DNA of 30,978 bases from an uncultured Ruminococcus sp. GTDB lineage: Bacteria > Bacillota_A > Clostridia > Oscillospirales > Acutalibacteraceae. Positions 8,501 to 15,902 of this stretch are shown one piece after another. Made by a program: the position numbers and the translations under genes. The DNA is taken from assembly GCA_902798605.1 (NCBI GenBank), contig CADBXH010000010.1, positions 1 through 30,978 on the forward strand. Reading direction: 5' to 3'. A model generated the notes under the pieces. The model was not told where the DNA came from, did no database searches, and saw nothing but the letters and a program-made list of their open reading frames with translations. Within the stretch, counting starts at the first letter, position 1. The number at the start of each line of letters is the position of its first letter.

Positions 8501-9334
8501 GCCCGCAACGTTTCTTCGCCCGCTATAAAAGTCGCGAAGCCCAAGGTATTCATCCCCGTATTCCCGGGCACGAACTGCGAGGTCGACACAGCCCGCGCAT
8601 TTGAAAAGGCAGGCGCGGTTCCGGAGCTTTTGATTGTCAAGAACCTCACCCAGAGCGGCATTGAGGAGACTATCGACAGAATGGAAAAGCTCATCAAGGA
8701 GTCGCAGATGATAATGCTCCCGGGCGGCTTCTCGGGCGGTGACGAACCCGATGGCTCGGGTAAGTTCATCGCGACGACCTTCCGCAATCCGAGGATCAAA
8801 GAAGCGGTCAATGACCTTCTCAAAAACCGCGACGGACTTATGCTCGGTATCTGCAACGGCTTCCAGGCGCTCATAAAGCTCGGACTCGTTCCCTACGGCG
8901 AGATCCGTGAGCTCAAGCCCACAGACCCGACCCTGACCTTTAATACCGTCGGCAGACATATTTCGCATATGGCGTATACGCGCGTCACCTCGGTCAAATC
9001 TCCGTGGTTCTCGGGCGTTAACGCGGGCGATGTTTTCGCAGTGCCCGTATCGCACGGCGAGGGCAGGTTTATGGCTGATCTGGAGACCGTTAAGCAGCTT
9101 GCCGATAACGGACAGATCGCGACCCAGTATGTTGACCTCAACGGTAACCCGAGCAGCGATATAGCCTATAACATCAACGGTTCAGTCTGCGCGATCGAGG
9201 GTATCACCTCGCCCGACGGCAGGATCTTGGGCAAGATGGGTCACAGCGAGCGTAAGGGCGAGAACCTATATAAAAACGTACCGTTTGAAAAAGACCAAAA
9301 AATCTTTGAGAGCGGAGTGGCATATTTTAAATAA
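5567..9334 (+). CDS. purL: Phosphoribosylformylglycinamidine synthase (single-chain)
   Basis: This 1255-residue enzyme makes FGAM from FGAR, glutamine and ATP, the fourth step of purine synthesis. The chain carries, in order, a PurS-like N-terminal region, a linker, two AIRS-type ATP-binding halves (motifs YWSDHCRHTTF, FKNETHNHPTEIEPFGGAAT, GGKDSMSG) and a C-terminal class I glutamine amidotransferase. The latter shows FPGTNCEVD, the nucleophile region GICNGFQ and the His/Glu segment SHGEGRF. The length and N-terminus match the clostridial/streptococcal large PurL type rather than the separate PurS-PurL-PurQ proteins of Bacillus. The start at 5567 follows GGGAGG at good spacing. No other pur gene is adjacent, and a terminator follows, so it is transcribed alone. 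Confidence 0.97.
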   Translation: MSDVIRIFVEKREGFNVVTKQTLWDIRHNLGMRNVTDLRYIVRYDIEGLTKDEYDKAKSIVLSEPNADVIYEETLPVESGWRVFAMEYLPGQYDQRGDSAEQCVQLLTQGERCKVLTARVIALNGDLSDDDQKKIEDYLINPVESRLASLEKPETLDMETPVPEDVKRVEGFIKWNDDEMAEYYGSMGFAMTLADLKFCRDYFRDTEHRDPSVTELRVIDTYWSDHCRHTTFLTRLSEVEIEKAALGSVIEDALKEYYATRDEVYGKDTDRIVSLMDMALMGMKSLKKKGMIPDLDESDEINACSIEVPVTIDGKTEKWLVQFKNETHNHPTEIEPFGGAATCLGGAIRDPLSGRAYVYQAMRVTGSGDPTIPFKDTMHGKLPSRKITTGAANGYSSYGNQIGLATGQVVELYDQGYVAKRMEIGAVIGASPKENVIREVPAPDDVIVLLGGRTGRDGCGGATGSSKAHTESSIETCGAEVQKGNPPTERKIQRLFRNGNVAKLIKRCNDFGAGGVCVAIGELADGLTVDLDKVTKKYDGLDGTELAISESQERMAVVLDKNDVDKFIKYAETENLEATAVAVVTESPRLTMNWRGDKIVDLSREFLNTNGVTQEAKAFITAPKAEDCYRNSCPETLKDMPFEEAIGENMARLEVCSQIGLSERFDASIGAATVIMPFGGKTQLTPQEAMAAKIPLEQGETDDATAMSYGFIPGVSRWSPFHGSAYAVVESTSKLLAIGADPLTARLTFQEYFERLNDVPSRWGKPAAALLGAMQAQLKLGLPSIGGKDSMSGSFEDIDVPPTLVSFAVAMTKASKTISSEFKKAGSKVIYVPVPENNETLMPEWDKLVAMYKAVYALMQSGKVLSASVVKEGGAAACVCKAALGNSFGFKFTKELTNQELFAPLSGSLVLELTDGAELDGSVLSYDLGTVTDDKKITMGGKSVALDTILEKWTAPLEKVFPMQADCPEIEVNAELYNARNVSSPAIKVAKPKVFIPVFPGTNCEVDTARAFEKAGAVPELLIVKNLTQSGIEETIDRMEKLIKESQMIMLPGGFSGGDEPDGSGKFIATTFRNPRIKEAVNDLLKNRDGLMLGICNGFQALIKLGLVPYGEIRELKPTDPTLTFNTVGRHISHMAYTRVTSVKSPWFSGVNAGDVFAVPVSHGEGRFMADLETVKQLADNGQIATQYVDLNGNPSSDIAYNINGSVCAIEGITSPDGRILGKMGHSERKGENLYKNVPFEKDQKIFESGVAYFK

Positions 9335-9347
9335 TTAGGAATAGTTT

Positions 9348-9379
9348 TGGCTGCTGACTGAGGTCGGCAGCCACTTTTT
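9348..9379 (+). terminator. purL terminator
   Basis: TGGCTGC (9348-9354) pairs with GCAGCCA (9367-9373), with an inner GAC/GTC pairing, followed by TTTTT at 9375-9379. It closely resembles the terminator at 15815-15846. Confidence 0.85.
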
Positions 9380-9422
9380 CTAAATGCTACTATTATTAAC
9401 AAAAACTGTAAGCATTGGTTGG

Positions 9423-9487
9423 TTGAAAACCGCTTTGTGCCGTGATATAATGTGAATGAAAATATGAAACGGTATGATTTTTCATAT
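9423..9487 (+). promoter_or_regulatory. Promoter and likely autoregulatory operator of the XRE-ABC operon
   Basis: TTGAAA (9423-9428), 17 bases, TATAAT (9446-9451). Just downstream, over the expected start of transcription, ATATGAAA (9462-9469) and TTTCATAT (9480-9487) form an inverted repeat of the size bound by XRE-type repressors. The position would block initiation or early elongation. Autoregulation is inferred from placement. Confidence 0.7.
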
Positions 9488-9504
9488 CTGACAGGAGTGA
9501 AAGT

Positions 9505-9912
9505 ATGATCGCCGAAAACATCAAATACCTCAGAAAACGCGAGGGGATAAGTCAGGAGGAATTCGCCGAGCGGTTTGGCGTGTCGCGGCAGAGCGTTTCA
9601 AAATGGGAGAGCGGCGAGAGCACTCCCGACATCACAAAATGCCTCGAGATCGCTCAGTATTACGATATATCTATAGATATGCTTGTCAGTGCTCCGCTCG
9701 GTGGGCAGGACGTAACGCTCAACACCTCTGATGGCAGGTACATCTTCGGGATAGTCAAGGTAGGCGACAGGGGACAGGTCGTTATCCCCAAGCACGCCAG
9801 AGAGGTCTTTAAAATCAAGGCGGGCGACCGTCTTATGGTTATGGGAGACACCGCGAAGGGCGGCATTGCGATGGCAAAAATTTCTATCGGCAGATTCGTA
9901 GGAAAGGAGTAA
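9505..9912 (+). CDS. XRE helix-turn-helix / AbrB-like fusion regulator
   Basis: A 135-residue DNA-binding protein with two DNA-binding-type domains. Residues about 3-60 are a Cro/C1-type helix-turn-helix (ISQEEFAERFGVSRQSVSKWE). Residues about 83-130 resemble the swapped-hairpin AbrB/SpoVT fold (VGDRGQVVIPKHAREVFKIK). It starts at 9505 after AGGAG. The next gene begins four bases after its stop, so regulator, ATPase and permease form one operon, and it very likely controls that exporter. An inverted repeat at 9462-9487 is the obvious target. The inducer is unknown; in similar clostridial loci these exporters respond to peptides or drugs, but nothing here proves that. Confidence 0.88.
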   Translation: MIAENIKYLRKREGISQEEFAERFGVSRQSVSKWESGESTPDITKCLEIAQYYDISIDMLVSAPLGGQDVTLNTSDGRYIFGIVKVGDRGQVVIPKHAREVFKIKAGDRLMVMGDTAKGGIAMAKISIGRFVGKE

Positions 9913-9916
9913 TAAA

Positions 9917-10645
9917 ATGGAAGCGATAAAAACCAAAGCGCTGACTAAGAAATACAAGGAAAAAACCGCTGTCAAGGAATTAAATTTGACGGTCCACAAG
10001 GGCGAGCTTTACGCGCTTTTGGGCGTTAACGGCGCGGGAAAATCCACCACGATAAAAATGCTCTCCTGCCTGACTCAGCCTACCTCGGGCGACGCAGAGC
10101 TTATAGGACACAGCATTGTCAGCGAATCCGCAAAGGTAAAGGCGCTGATCAACGTATCGCCGCAGGAGACGGCGGTAGCCGCCAAGCTGAGCGTGCGCGA
10201 AAACCTCGAGTTCATAGCCCGCATTTACGGCTCGAATAAAAAAGAGGCTAAGGAAAAAGCGCAAGGTATGATAGAAAAATTCAATATGGATGAGGTCGAG
10301 AGGAGCAAGGCTGCCACGCTCTCGGGCGGCTGGCAGCGCAGACTGAGCATTGCAATGGCGCTCATCACCGAGCCGGAGATACTCTTTTTGGACGAGCCTA
10401 CGCTCGGTCTTGATGTCCTCGCACGCCGCGAGCTATGGCGCCTTATCGAAAAGCTGAAGGGCAAAATGACAATTATCCTGACGACTCATTACCTAGAGGA
10501 GGCGGAGAGCCTCTCAGACCGTATCGGCATAATGTCGCGCGGAGTCTTGCTCACCGAGGGCACTGCCGCCGGGCTGAAAGCAAAGGCGGGCATGGACGAT
10601 TTTGAGGAAGCGTTTATCAGGCTCACAGAGGAGGCGGCAAAATGA
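9917..10645 (+). CDS. ABC transporter ATP-binding protein
   Basis: A 242-residue nucleotide-binding subunit that powers export through the ABC-2 type permease encoded next. Walker A is GVNGAGKST (36-44), the signature is LSGGW (136-140) rather than the usual LSGGQ, and Walker B is ILFLDEP (156-162); the switch histidine is in LTTHYLEEAE. Best resemblance is to the drug/sodium/antibiotic exporter ATPases (CcmA/NatA type). It starts four bases after the regulator gene and overlaps the permease start by four bases (ATGA), so it is translationally coupled. The substrate is not evident. Confidence 0.93.
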   Translation: MEAIKTKALTKKYKEKTAVKELNLTVHKGELYALLGVNGAGKSTTIKMLSCLTQPTSGDAELIGHSIVSESAKVKALINVSPQETAVAAKLSVRENLEFIARIYGSNKKEAKEKAQGMIEKFNMDEVERSKAATLSGGWQRRLSIAMALITEPEILFLDEPTLGLDVLARRELWRLIEKLKGKMTIILTTHYLEEAESLSDRIGIMSRGVLLTEGTAAGLKAKAGMDDFEEAFIRLTEEAAK

Positions 10646-11385
10646 GGATTTTTACTTTTGCTTCGCGCAACACAAAGGAGATCACAAGGGATATTTTGAC
10701 CTTGATATTCGGAATCGCTTTTCCGATCGTTCTGCTGCTGCTTTTGTCGGCGATCAACAAGGGCATCCCCGAGGGCTACGGTCCCGATATATTTATGATT
10801 TCAAAGCTCGCGCCGGGTATCACGGTGTTCGGACTGAGCTTTTTGGCGCTGTTCTCGTCAATGCTGATCGCAAAGGACAGAACGACCAGCTTTGTGCTCA
10901 GGCTGTTCACCTCGCCTTTAAAACCCTCGGAATTCATTCTGGGCTACACGCTGCCGATGATCCCGATGGCGCTTGTTCAGACGGCGGTTTGCTACATCTG
11001 CGCTTTGTTCCTCGGACTGCCGTTCAGCGTGAACCTGATCGTCGCCGTTTTTGTGAATTTGCCGATAGCGATAGTTTTCATATCTTTAGGGCTGCTGTTC
11101 GGCTCGATTCTGAACGAAAAGGCGGTCGGCGGTGTCTGCGGAGCGCTGCTTACAAATCTCAGCGCGTGGTGCTCAAACATCTGGTTCGATACCGCAATGG
11201 TCGGCGGAGCGTTCAAGACGGTCGCCGATCTGCTCCCGTTTTCTCACGCTGTCAACGCTGCAAGGGCGGCGGTCGCGGGCGACTTTGCCGCAACCTTCCC
11301 CGACCTTTGGTGGGTGATCGGCTATGCCGTCGTACTTTTGACGGCAGCCGTAACGGTCTTTGCCGTAAAGTTAAAAAAGAATTGA
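10642..11385 (+). CDS. ABC-2 type permease
   Basis: A 247-residue integral membrane protein with about six hydrophobic segments (first near residues 17-37, IFGIAFPIVLLLLLSAI) and the general layout of ABC-2 exporter permeases. It overlaps the ATPase gene by ATGA. Together with the ATPase it should form a homodimeric or half-size exporter in the cytoplasmic membrane. The middle segment FGLSFLALFSSMLIAKDRTT fits the conserved region of NodJ/DrrB-like permeases. Substrate unknown. A hairpin follows nine bases after the stop. Confidence 0.88.
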   Translation: MRIFTFASRNTKEITRDILTLIFGIAFPIVLLLLLSAINKGIPEGYGPDIFMISKLAPGITVFGLSFLALFSSMLIAKDRTTSFVLRLFTSPLKPSEFILGYTLPMIPMALVQTAVCYICALFLGLPFSVNLIVAVFVNLPIAIVFISLGLLFGSILNEKAVGGVCGALLTNLSAWCSNIWFDTAMVGGAFKTVADLLPFSHAVNAARAAVAGDFAATFPDLWWVIGYAVVLLTAAVTVFAVKLKKN

Positions 11386-11394
11386 TATAAAAAT

Positions 11395-11424
11395 ACCGCC
11401 GCAGAGACAGCCTCTCGCGGCGGT
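11395..11424. terminator. Hairpin between the convergent permease and patatin genes
   Basis: ACCGCCGC (11395-11402) pairs with GCGGCGGT (11417-11424), with an inner AGAG/CTCT pair. T runs are weak on both sides, so termination strength is uncertain, but it lies exactly between the two convergent stop codons. Confidence 0.65.
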
Positions 11425-11430
11425 TCGTTA

Positions 11431-12279
11431 TTATATATCCAAAAATACTTTGAGTTCTTCAAGCTTGCTGTCGGCGGTTTTTCTGCCGAGGTCATAGACC
11501 TTTTTCATCACCTCGGGATCGTGCTCGATCCTGCCTATCGGCAGTTTTTCGTCGGGGCATATTATAAGCGCGCTGCCTGAGCGTTCTTCCTCAAACACCA
11601 GCTCACGGGCGCGGTTATACATAATGTGCCTGCGCTTTATCGCCTCAAATGTCTTCGGGTATTTTCTGAGTGAAAGCTTCATCAGCGGCAGCATAGACGC
11701 CTTTTCCTTTGTATAGTCCCGCGGTTGAGTGAGGACGACAACATTCCTTTCACAGCCGTTTTTTATCATAAACTCAAGCGGTATCGAGTCAGTGATCCCG
11801 CCGTCTATATAGTGCCTGCCCTCGATCAAAACGGGCTTTGACACCAGCGGCATAGAAGCCGAGGCGCGTATCCACCTAAAGCTCAGCTCATCCGCCTTTT
11901 CGAGAAGGGGATATACAGGCTCGCCGGTTTCGGTATCGGTGCATACGGCATAAAACTTTACGGGGTTATTTTCATATGTTTCCTTGTCAAAAACGTCAAG
12001 CTCGTTAGGGATAGTGTCGTAGCAAAATTTTGCGCCGAACATATCGCCTGTTTTGATAAGCGAGCTTACCGAGCAAAAGCGTTTGTCGTCGGCGTAGCGC
12101 ATATTGTAGCGGATTACTCTGCCTATTTGCTTTGACTTGTAGTTGCATCCGAACGCCGCGCCCGCGGATACCCCGACGATCGAGTCAAATTCAATATTAT
12201 GCTCCATCAGGACGTCGATCACTCCCGCGGAAAAAAGTCCGCGCATCGCACCGCCCTCAAGCACAAGACCGTAGTTCAT
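11431..12279 (-). CDS. Patatin-like phospholipase
   Basis: A 282-residue acyl hydrolase of the patatin family. The oxyanion-hole loop is EGGAMRG (8-14), the nucleophile elbow is GVSAG (Ser38) and the catalytic aspartate is in DGG (159-161), so the Ser-Asp dyad is complete. It lacks a signal peptide and is probably cytosolic or membrane-peripheral. The size and sequence resemble the YjjU/RssA-like bacterial group. The start at 12279 is preceded by GAGGTAAT. The physiological lipid substrate is unknown. It is a single gene with its own promoter, convergent with the ABC operon. Confidence 0.9.
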   Translation of the reverse strand: MNYGLVLEGGAMRGLFSAGVIDVLMEHNIEFDSIVGVSAGAAFGCNYKSKQIGRVIRYNMRYADDKRFCSVSSLIKTGDMFGAKFCYDTIPNELDVFDKETYENNPVKFYAVCTDTETGEPVYPLLEKADELSFRWIRASASMPLVSKPVLIEGRHYIDGGITDSIPLEFMIKNGCERNVVVLTQPRDYTKEKASMLPLMKLSLRKYPKTFEAIKRRHIMYNRARELVFEEERSGSALIICPDEKLPIGRIEHDPEVMKKVYDLGRKTADSKLEELKVFLDI

Positions 12280-12312
12280 TTTATTACCTCATACAAAGAA
12301 TATTACTGACAT

Positions 12313-12341
12313 ATAATAGCATAAATATACAGTGATGTAAA
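12313..12341 (-). promoter_or_regulatory. Promoter of the patatin gene
   Basis: Read on the minus strand: TTTACA (12341-12336), a 17-base spacer, then TATTAT (12318-12313) preceded by TGC, an extended -10. It stands about 35 bases before the start codon. Confidence 0.7.
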
Positions 12342-12435
12342 TACGCAAAACACAGGATAAATAATCGGCAAAATAAATCAACACAAAATATTGCGTATTT
12401 TCTTTTGGTTTTTACTACAAATATTTTTTATTTGC

Positions 12436-12464
12436 TTGACACTTTTATTATTATGCATTATAAT
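12436..12464 (+). promoter_or_regulatory. Consensus promoter for the zinc-ribbon membrane protein
   Basis: TTGACA (12436-12441), exactly 17 bases, TATAAT (12459-12464): a perfect vegetative promoter, suggesting high expression. The transcript would have a leader of about 55 bases ending in an AAGGGG ribosome site. Confidence 0.85.
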
Positions 12465-12524
12465 TTTAATAGTAGTGGTGCAATAATCACAACTAACACT
12501 ATTATCTATAAAGGGGTAACAATT

Positions 12525-13172
12525 ATGGCTTTTTGTAAAAACTGCGGAAATCAGGTTCCGAGCGATTCTGCTTTTTGTCCCGCTTGCGGTACTCCCGTAG
12601 ACGATGCACAGCAGGCAGCTCCTCAGCAGGGTTATGCTCAGGGTTATCAGCAGAATGATTTTCAACAGAACAGTTATCAGCAGAATAATTACCAGCAGAC
12701 CGGCTATCAGCAGCAGCCTTATCAGACATATCAGCAACCCGTACAGCCCGGTGTTGTTCCCGGTTCTGAAAGAGGTCTCGCGTGGCTTGCTTATATTCTG
12801 ATCACGCCGGTGTTTCTTGTTCCGCTTTTTGTTAAAAAAAGATCAGAGTATTGTAAATTCCATGTAAAGCAGGGCGCGACCCTTTGGGCTGTTTCAGTTG
12901 CATATTTTATTTTTTTGCAGATCCTGCTAGCTATAATCAATGCGGCAGCACCCGGACGTTGGGTAGGAGTTTATTATCCTGTTTATCAAACCAGCGCACT
13001 TTACAATGTATTCGCTGTTATTCTTTGGTTGGGATTTACGGCGCTCGGAGTATTTGCCGTCATCGGTATTGTTAATGCCGCTACAGGTAAGCAAAAAGAG
13101 CTTCCGCTTTTCAGCAAGATCCCGTGGATCGGAATGCTCCTTGATAAGATTTATAATTCGCTCAACAGCTGA
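12525..13172 (+). CDS. Zinc-ribbon, Gln/Tyr-rich membrane protein (DUF4870-like)
   Basis: A 215-residue protein. It opens with a zinc ribbon (Cys4, Cys7, Cys18, Cys21), continues with a low-complexity Gln/Tyr/Asn segment made of repeated YQQ units (about residues 28-72), and ends with three hydrophobic helices in the layout of DUF4870 proteins, including the typical late motif LFSKIPWIG. The start at 12525 follows AAGGGG; the frame is open further upstream but would cross the promoter. The function is unknown: such proteins sit in the membrane with a cytosolic zinc ribbon. The strong promoter suggests abundant expression. A similar zinc-ribbon-plus-membrane design is seen at 22888-23790. Confidence 0.82.
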   Translation: MAFCKNCGNQVPSDSAFCPACGTPVDDAQQAAPQQGYAQGYQQNDFQQNSYQQNNYQQTGYQQQPYQTYQQPVQPGVVPGSERGLAWLAYILITPVFLVPLFVKKRSEYCKFHVKQGATLWAVSVAYFIFLQILLAIINAAAPGRWVGVYYPVYQTSALYNVFAVILWLGFTALGVFAVIGIVNAATGKQKELPLFSKIPWIGMLLDKIYNSLNS

Positions 13173-13192
13173 TTAAACATAGTAAAATAATT

Positions 13193-13218
13193 AAAGGAGA
13201 GCTTCGGCTCTCCTTTTT
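13193..13218. terminator. UUCG-capped terminator
   Basis: AAAGGAGAGC (13193-13202) pairs with GCTCTCCTTT (13207-13216) around the stable tetraloop TTCG, followed by T residues. The A-rich left arm gives a T-rich tail on the other strand too, so it can serve the convergent glycosylase gene. Confidence 0.85.
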
Positions 13219-13219
13219 G

Positions 13220-13708
13220 TTATTGAGATATGATTTTCCACTGTTCATACAGCCGCTCTATCGAATACGCGGCGTTTGCGGGGCTGGTGGACGGCAGCTT
13301 GACCGCTTCGATCAGTGTCTGCGGATAAATGTATTTCATATACATCTTGTGCGACAGCGCACCGTTGCAAAAAATCTTTTCAACTCGGCTGTTGCTCAGT
13401 ATCACGCTCAAATCGTTCGGTACTACATCCTTTACCGAGCTGTCCGACGAGCCTGTGATGGTGCAGGAGCGGATGGAATCCCACAGTGCGAGGTTATGGC
13501 TGAGTATTAGCTTTGACTTTTCTTCGATTGTAACGGGCGCGGGCTCATTGTAGATCATAGCCAAAAGCTTCCAAAATCTGTTTTGCGGATGACCGTAAAA
13601 AAACATAGCCTCGCGGGATTTTATCGAGGGAAAACTCCCTAAGATCAGCCTTTTTGAGTTGATGTCATACAGCGGCGGGATCGGGTGGACTATCCGTTGT
13701 TCTTCCAT
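13220..13708 (-). CDS. DNA-deoxyinosine (hypoxanthine) glycosylase, UDG superfamily
   Basis: A 162-residue protein resembling the family 6 uracil-DNA-glycosylase-like enzymes, which remove hypoxanthine arising from adenine deamination. The N-terminal motif LILGSFPSIKSREAMFFYG and the following HPQNRFWKLL correspond to motif 1 and the DNA-intercalating part of the fold. LPSTSPANA near the C-terminus is the second conserved motif. Length is normal for the family. Its ATG overlaps the stop of the DUF5662 gene by one base (TAATG), so the two are translationally coupled. The substrate assignment rests on resemblance only. Confidence 0.8.
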   Translation of the reverse strand: MEEQRIVHPIPPLYDINSKRLILGSFPSIKSREAMFFYGHPQNRFWKLLAMIYNEPAPVTIEEKSKLILSHNLALWDSIRSCTITGSSDSSVKDVVPNDLSVILSNSRVEKIFCNGALSHKMYMKYIYPQTLIEAVKLPSTSPANAAYSIERLYEQWKIISQ

Positions 13709-14244
13709 TATCGTCTGTCCTTTTTATCGAGTGATTTGATGTAGGCAAAGGTCTTTTCCTCGCCCTCATCGCGGAGCATCTCAAGCCACGAGCACAGCAG
13801 CGCTTCGGTGTTGGGGTGCATCCTGTTTTTGCCCTTGATCCTAAGATAATATGTGTAGGGGTGCTCGTCGGTATAGCTGCCCTTGTTATAGATCTTGCTC
13901 GCAGCGACGCGGTCGCAGAACATCTCTACAACGTATTTTACGGGCATTTCAACGTTTTCTATACTCCTCGTCTTGGGGTTGTAGTCGTTCCAGTACTCGT
14001 AGTGGTGGCGGTTTCTGCCCTTGTGGTGCATCCACGCGACCGAGCTGCCGTATAGCTCGCGCTCCTTTTCGTTGGGGCTGCGGTCGCCTTGATAAAACTT
14101 GGCGCCGGGAATAAACTCGGTCGGGCTGTATTTTGACAGATCGTGCCGCAAGCCCTGCCAAAGGATACCCGCCTTTGCGCAGTGGGCAATGACCTGATGT
14201 CTGTGATTTGTAATTGTAATAAAATGTTTGATCGGATGTGCCAT
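13708..14244 (-). CDS. DUF5662 family protein
   Basis: A 178-residue protein of the DUF5662 family, rich in His, Tyr and Trp. The segment GLRHDLSKYSPTEF contains a His-Asp pair reminiscent of metal-dependent HD-type hydrolases, and HHKGRNRHHYEYW adds further histidines; metal binding is an inference. The start at 14244 has a GGTGAT ribosome site. It is the first gene of a two-gene operon with the DNA glycosylase, overlapping by one base, which hints at a nucleotide or DNA-damage role without proving it. Confidence 0.78.
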   Translation of the reverse strand: MAHPIKHFITITNHRHQVIAHCAKAGILWQGLRHDLSKYSPTEFIPGAKFYQGDRSPNEKERELYGSSVAWMHHKGRNRHHYEYWNDYNPKTRSIENVEMPVKYVVEMFCDRVAASKIYNKGSYTDEHPYTYYLRIKGKNRMHPNTEALLCSWLEMLRDEGEEKTFAYIKSLDKKDRR

Positions 14245-14341
14245 AGAATCACCATTTGTCTATCGTAAAAAATTGCATTGTTTTGACACCGCCGTTGATG
14301 AGAGGTTTGTAAAATATAAGGTTATAATAGGCGGAACGAAT

Positions 14342-14421
14342 GCAACGTCACGTTGCTATTTTAACACACTTTTTTAAATTTTTAAATATCTCTTGCTATT
14401 TTCCGAAAAAAATGATAAAAT
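14342..14421 (+). promoter_or_regulatory. L,D-transpeptidase promoter with an upstream palindrome
   Basis: TTGCTA (14393-14398), 17 bases, TAAAAT (14416-14421) with an upstream TGA. About 40 bases upstream is a perfect 7+1+7 palindrome, GCAACGT-C-ACGTTGC (14342-14356), which lies between this promoter and the divergent DUF5662 gene and could be an operator for either. Confidence 0.6.
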
Positions 14422-14504
14422 AGGTTGAAAAGGTTAAAAACTTGTAATAAATTAATTGCTTTACAGAATTAAAAGCGATTCAATACAACAAACAGAGGTT
14501 AGAT

Positions 14505-15809
14505 ATGAAGAAACCCTTTGCGTTTGCGGTATGTCTGTTCGGCGTGATCGTATTGGCGGCGATGATCGTGTGTTCGGCTGTTGTGGATTCTCCCGATCAT
14601 TGGAAACCGGCGTTTTTCACTGCCGACTTTTTCGGCGCAGGTAATAACGCGCCCGCTACCGTTGACGAGGCTAAGCTTACAACAGAATATATAAGTATTC
14701 CGCAGGGAAGCTCGCAGATACTCTCTCTTGATGATGAATGTGAGGAATATGTAACAAACTGGAAAAGCTCTAACAGCTGGATCGTAAGCGTTGACAGCGG
14801 AGGAAGAGCCGACGCTGTTGCCGAGGGCACAGCAATGCTTACGGCAGAGCTGTCCACGGGACAGAGTGCCAAGTTTGAGGTCACGGTCACAAAAGCTCCG
14901 GAGCAGCCTGAGACGAATAAATTTACGACTGCGATCACAGCAAACGAGGATATCCTTAAAAAGAATATCGAAGAGAAAAAGAAAGAAGAAGCAGAAGCAG
15001 CCGAAGACTACGCCGAGGATTACGACGAAGGATACGGCGAAGAGGAAACCAAAACCGGCAAAAATCTTTATTCGATCAACGTAAACCGCGCTCAAAGCAC
15101 GGTTACGGTCTACACTTACGACAAAAAGGGCAACTACACCGTTCCCGTAAGGGCTATGCTCTGTTCCTGCGGTATGAAAAAATCTACTATCACAGGTGAT
15201 TTTGATATATACTTCAAGGCTGAGTGGCATGCGCTGTACAACAATGTTTACGGCCAGTATATCAGCGGTATCTCGGGTGATTTTTTGTTCCACAGCGTTC
15301 CGTATGCCGATATGGGCAAAAAATCAACGCTCGAGATCGAGGAATTCAACAAGCTCGGCCAGGAGGCGTCGATGGGATGCGTCCGACTTGCGGTCGAGGA
15401 CACAAAATGGATATACGAAAACTGCCCGATAGGAACCCATGTAAAGATTTACGACAGCGACAAGCCCGAGCCTTTGGGCAGACCTGCCGCTATTCGCATA
15501 AACGGCAAGGGTCTCGGCTGGGATCCGACCGACAGAACAAAAGGCAATCCATATAACAGCACTCTGCCGAAGATCACCGGAGCAGAGGATATAACGATCG
15601 AGCAGGATTCCGATTACTCGCCAAAGCAGGGGGTAAAAGCCCTTGATACCTGCGGCAGCGATATTACGGAAAAAATGCAGATAACAGGTAATGTAGTCAC
15701 CTCGCGTCCCGGCAGGTACAAGGTGACATACTCGATCACCGACGCGCTCAACCGCAGTCAGTCGGTTGACGTTTGGGTAACGGTGGTAAAAAGTGATAAG
15801 GAAGAATGA
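14505..15809 (+). CDS. L,D-transpeptidase (YkuD) with Ig-like domains
   Basis: A 434-residue exported, membrane-anchored enzyme that would make 3-3 peptidoglycan cross-links or attach proteins to the wall. An N-terminal hydrophobic signal-anchor covers residues 7-27. A Big-2-like domain (about 55-130) is followed by a highly acidic, charged linker (about 150-185), then the YkuD catalytic domain (about 187-320). The active site is complete: His263 (FHSVPY) and SMGCVR with Cys292 and Arg294. A C-terminal Ig-like domain of DUF5011 type (about 350-430) probably binds the wall or spaces the enzyme. The start at 14505 has an AGAGG site. It is monocistronic with its own promoter and terminator. Confidence 0.9.
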   Translation: MKKPFAFAVCLFGVIVLAAMIVCSAVVDSPDHWKPAFFTADFFGAGNNAPATVDEAKLTTEYISIPQGSSQILSLDDECEEYVTNWKSSNSWIVSVDSGGRADAVAEGTAMLTAELSTGQSAKFEVTVTKAPEQPETNKFTTAITANEDILKKNIEEKKKEEAEAAEDYAEDYDEGYGEEETKTGKNLYSINVNRAQSTVTVYTYDKKGNYTVPVRAMLCSCGMKKSTITGDFDIYFKAEWHALYNNVYGQYISGISGDFLFHSVPYADMGKKSTLEIEEFNKLGQEASMGCVRLAVEDTKWIYENCPIGTHVKIYDSDKPEPLGRPAAIRINGKGLGWDPTDRTKGNPYNSTLPKITGAEDITIEQDSDYSPKQGVKALDTCGSDITEKMQITGNVVTSRPGRYKVTYSITDALNRSQSVDVWVTVVKSDKEE

Positions 15810-15814
15810 TAAGC

Positions 15815-15846
15815 AGGCTGCTGACCGAGAGGTTGGCAGCCTTTTT
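15815..15846 (+). terminator. L,D-transpeptidase gene terminator
   Basis: AGGCTGC (15815-15821) pairs with GCAGCCT (15836-15842), with an inner GACC/GGTT pairing, followed by TTTTT. Its core GGCTGCTGAC...GGCAGCC nearly repeats the purL terminator at 9348-9379. Confidence 0.87.
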
Positions 15847-15902
15847 GATACGAGTTGAAAGTTGAAAGTTTTGGGTCGCTTCGCTTTGGATTTGTAATTG
15901 CA

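Noticed and set aside
8045..9055. A 336-codon minus-strand open frame inside purL
   Set aside because: It is fully antisense to a strongly conserved PurL region, has no ribosome site, and its sequence has no recognisable domain; it reflects codon bias of purL.
10602..11390. A 262-codon plus-strand frame overlapping the ABC permease
   Set aside because: Same span as the permease in another frame; the product is Arg-rich and unlike a folded family, while the permease frame has clear membrane helices and ATGA coupling.
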